From the NCBI GenBank assembly GCA_021372715.1, contig JAJFTX010000157.1:1-14601 (forward strand): 14,601 bases of DNA. Reading direction: 5' to 3'. This document shows, one piece after another, positions 13,401 through 14,601 of this stretch. Numbering within the stretch: position 1 is the stretch's first letter; every line of letters starts with the position of its first letter. This stretch comes from Methanobacterium sp. Its GTDB lineage: Archaea; Methanobacteriota; Methanobacteria; Methanobacteriales; Methanobacteriaceae. Both the position numbers and the translations under genes were made by a program. Under the pieces are notes generated by a model that had not been told where the DNA came from, searched no databases, and saw only the letters and a program-made list of their open reading frames with translations.

Positions 13401-14601
13401 TATTTAAATACTTCTGTAATTTTAGAAACCGTGGGAGCTCCAAACAACCCCTATGAAAACATAACGTGTGGAGTTATACTCAATAGCGAATTTATGGATA
13501 TGGCAAATGAAATAATATCATACATAAACACCAATGGAAATGCTCCAAAAAATATATCAGACACAAGTTTAGGAGGAGCTATACGATATGAATCATTGAT
13601 ATATATGTTTTCAAAGGTTCTTATTTTATATAAACCTTCTGAACACTCCCCAGATAACATATCGATAATTCCATGGCTAGCACTGACAAATCCTGATAGG
13701 ACTTTCAATTTCAGAACTCAGGAAGTATTTAATAGCATACAATCAGCTTTAGACGATGCAGATACTATTAGTGGAGACACCATCTGGCTGGGAAATCCTA
13801 ACTATTCAGAAAGCGTTGTCATCAATAAAAAGGTAACCATAAGACCCCTTCCAGATATTGAAGTAAATATCTATGCTACAGGTTTCCAACCAGCATTTAC
13901 AATCAACAATGGTGGAAATGGTACAACCATACAAAACCTGATAATAAAGGGTTCCGCAGATTCAGGTATTTACATTAACAATTCCAACGACAATCTTATC
14001 CTAGGAAATAGAATAACAGAGTCAAACTACGGAATAAGTTTGTATAATTCCACAGATAATGTGATTTCTGGAAATGAAATATCAGATACATTATCATATG
14101 GTATCCTAGTAAATAATGGTTCAAACAATGAAATCTCCAGCAATTCCATAACAGGAACAGGAACAGGAATTATAATTCAAAATTCGAGCGATAATGGCGT
14201 TTATAGTAATATTATTAATAAAAATCGCCTCATAGGAATACATCTGAAAAATTCACCTACTGAGATTCATTATAATATAATTGTTGAAAACCGCAAATAC
14301 GGACTTTATAATGAAGGAAACAGCATAGTAGATGCCACAAATAATTGGTGGGGTTCTAATAACCTCATCATATCTTCAAACATTCCCAGTGACATTTATT
14401 CAGTTGAAGGGACAGTGAATTATAATCCATGGTTAATTCTCAATACAACAATAACCCCCACAAATACTACTTTAACAGTAACAGCAGACGTAACTCACAA
14501 TAACGCAGGTAATAACACTTCTCCACAAGGACACATTCCAGATAATACTCCAATAAATTTCACCACAAACTTAGGTAACATAACCAGCCCCGCTTACACC
14601 A
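10413..14601 (+). CDS. Giant wall-bound adhesin-like protein with pseudomurein-binding repeats (3' end outside window)
   Basis: Open from the ATG at 10413 to the window edge: at least 1,396 residues with no stop. The signal peptide (1-26, ending SSVSA) directs export. Residues 33-1100 form seven units of 152-154 residues. Each holds a first repeat like A..TV..YIETNH.LPNYV.ISG..V.MPQFLKL and a second like A..IISFM.TNGRAPNYQT..LGNIRYESLVYMFSQIL, then an LP..ITI.PW segment. Both resemble the pseudomurein-binding repeat (PF09373), so there are about 14 copies, which should bind the protein tightly to the cell wall. Residues about 1105-1345 form a parallel beta-helix of the kind found in methanogen adhesin-like proteins (INNSNDN.I.GN.I..., then ATNNWWGSN). 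From about 1350 an Ig-like (Big_1/invasin) domain begins (LTVTADVTHNNAG). Ribosome binding site: GATGTGA, 5 nt before the ATG. The likely role is cell-surface adhesion or wall structure. Confidence 0.9.
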   Translation, partial: MKNKYLYNTLLIIIFILFLNISSVSATNTTFSLEDVTNASSSVQTYVETNHQLPNNVTISGTTLNMPQFLKLETTTIYNINNNITTEITLDNYNIANSPSETITITGNLTKANYLTLNNNIISFMNSYGRAPNYQTISYGNMRYENLVYTFAEILNSYRVAKVLPDFIVVRPWTMVTNNITMFINMGQIKTAADTVQIYIETNHQLPQHVTIAGSTVNMPQFLKLETTCILYGNSNLYQSIPLENYGTAPNPSETITGGNLEKNDYLNAAADIITFMDTNGRAPNCKTITKGKIRYESLVYIYAILLNSAGKNLILPNYITLIPWTTVSNSNSVFLTMDQINTAATTVKSSIETNHSIPGYVIIDGRQITMPQFLKLEITSIKNIYAGLYQSIILKNYNPALNPTETINSGKINYENYLNIAENIRSYMNTYERAPDYQSCNLGNMRFESLVYMYAQLLNYYNVNNTLPTNILVNPWSVVINPNTVTFNKGQIIDGAETVVSYIETNHSLPNNINISGTTVSIPQFLKLALTTLSNINGNSYGQLILGNYSVPLSTSETVTGGSFNQTDYLNLAKDVENFMITTGRAPNYQTSNLGNIRYQSLVYMFSQILCSYKANNSILPEIITIRPWSIISSGTTKFITIEQIETASSNIKNYVETNHSLPSSVNIADTSVSMPKFLKIVATAVSNVKGKLNSTIILQNYNSAPSPSETITGGTISIDDYLILSNSIISFMDNNGRAPNYQTTIMGNIRFESLVFMFSQIMDYYSIEERLPSNITVNKWSVVSNINNPFFTLDQIKSAAATVQSYIEINHTIPNYVNISGITVTMPQFLQLAASAVINIDETSLTSYVLGTYNSPPNPSENIINKTFSKEDYISLANEVITFMYTNGRAPNYKASSHGNIQYQTLIYIFSQILNSNNATNTLPQSITITPWNTVSNSNTIFFTINQIKTAAETVKNYVDNYHQLPNNITISGHQITMPQFLKLSAQSLINIGNYLNTSVILETVGAPNNPYENITCGVILNSEFMDMANEIISYINTNGNAPKNISDTSLGGAIRYESLIYMFSKVLILYKPSEHSPDNISIIPWLALTNPDRTFNFRTQEVFNSIQSALDDADTISGDTIWLGNPNYSESVVINKKVTIRPLPDIEVNIYATGFQPAFTINNGGNGTTIQNLIIKGSADSGIYINNSNDNLILGNRITESNYGISLYNSTDNVISGNEISDTLSYGILVNNGSNNEISSNSITGTGTGIIIQNSSDNGVYSNIINKNRLIGIHLKNSPTEIHYNIIVENRKYGLYNEGNSIVDATNNWWGSNNLIISSNIPSDIYSVEGTVNYNPWLILNTTITPTNTTLTVTADVTHNNAGNNTSPQGHIPDNTPINFTTNLGNITSPAYT
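10509..13712 (+). repeat. Seven tandem ~456-bp units (double pseudomurein-binding repeats)
   Basis: Units begin at 10509, 10968, 11424, 11880, 12339, 12795 and 13251, and the array ends about 13712; spacings are 456-462 bp. The units are clearly alike in protein but well diverged in DNA, unlike the nearly identical propeller units of the gene at 6368, which suggests an old array under selection. Confidence 0.88.

Overview
The window looks like chromosomal DNA of a methanogenic archaeon of the order Methanobacteriales, most likely a Methanobacterium-like organism. The strongest evidence is the large protein at the right edge: it is built from repeats that resemble the pseudomurein-binding repeat, and pseudomurein is a cell-wall polymer found only in a few methanogen orders. 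Other support comes from AT-rich intergenic DNA with archaeal TATA-like boxes, strong GGAGGTGA-type ribosome binding sites usually 5-6 nt before the start, short C4 zinc-ribbon membrane proteins, a DUF11/InlB-like/YVTN-propeller secreted protein, and a HisKA_2-type histidine kinase. No rRNA, tRNA, CRISPR array, insertion sequence or integrase is visible.

Left part (1-2.4 kb): the N-terminal end of a 14-helix-type MFS exporter on the minus strand; a divergent pterin-4a-carbinolamine dehydratase; a 67-residue unknown protein on the minus strand; and a stand-alone cytosolic histidine kinase without sensor domain. Middle (2.6-6.2 kb): a complete P2-type cation ATPase whose membrane ion-binding residues differ from those of Ca2+ pumps, a 53-residue partner gene 56 nt behind it, and a zinc-ribbon/three-helix membrane protein. 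Next (6.2-9.5 kb): a secreted protein with DUF11, two InlB-like repeats and a seven-blade propeller, which seems to lack a normal start codon at the place its ribosome binding site indicates; then on the minus strand a 4-oxalocrotonate tautomerase-family protein and a zinc-ribbon/PepSY membrane protein.

Right part (9.7-14.6 kb): three tiny minus-strand reading frames, two of them tightly coupled, then a divergent, palindrome-rich promoter region and a giant exported protein that is cut by the window edge. It carries seven regular ~152-residue units, each holding two pseudomurein-binding-like repeats, followed by a parallel beta-helix and the start of an Ig-like domain. This looks like a wall-anchored adhesin.

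The common theme is the cell envelope: two exported surface proteins, two or three zinc-ribbon membrane proteins, an exporter and an ion pump. Nothing shows that all these genes form one system. The most notable points are the possible AUA start at 6377, the double-repeat wall-binding array, the altered ion site of the ATPase, the operon of tiny genes, and the inverted repeats found around several promoters.
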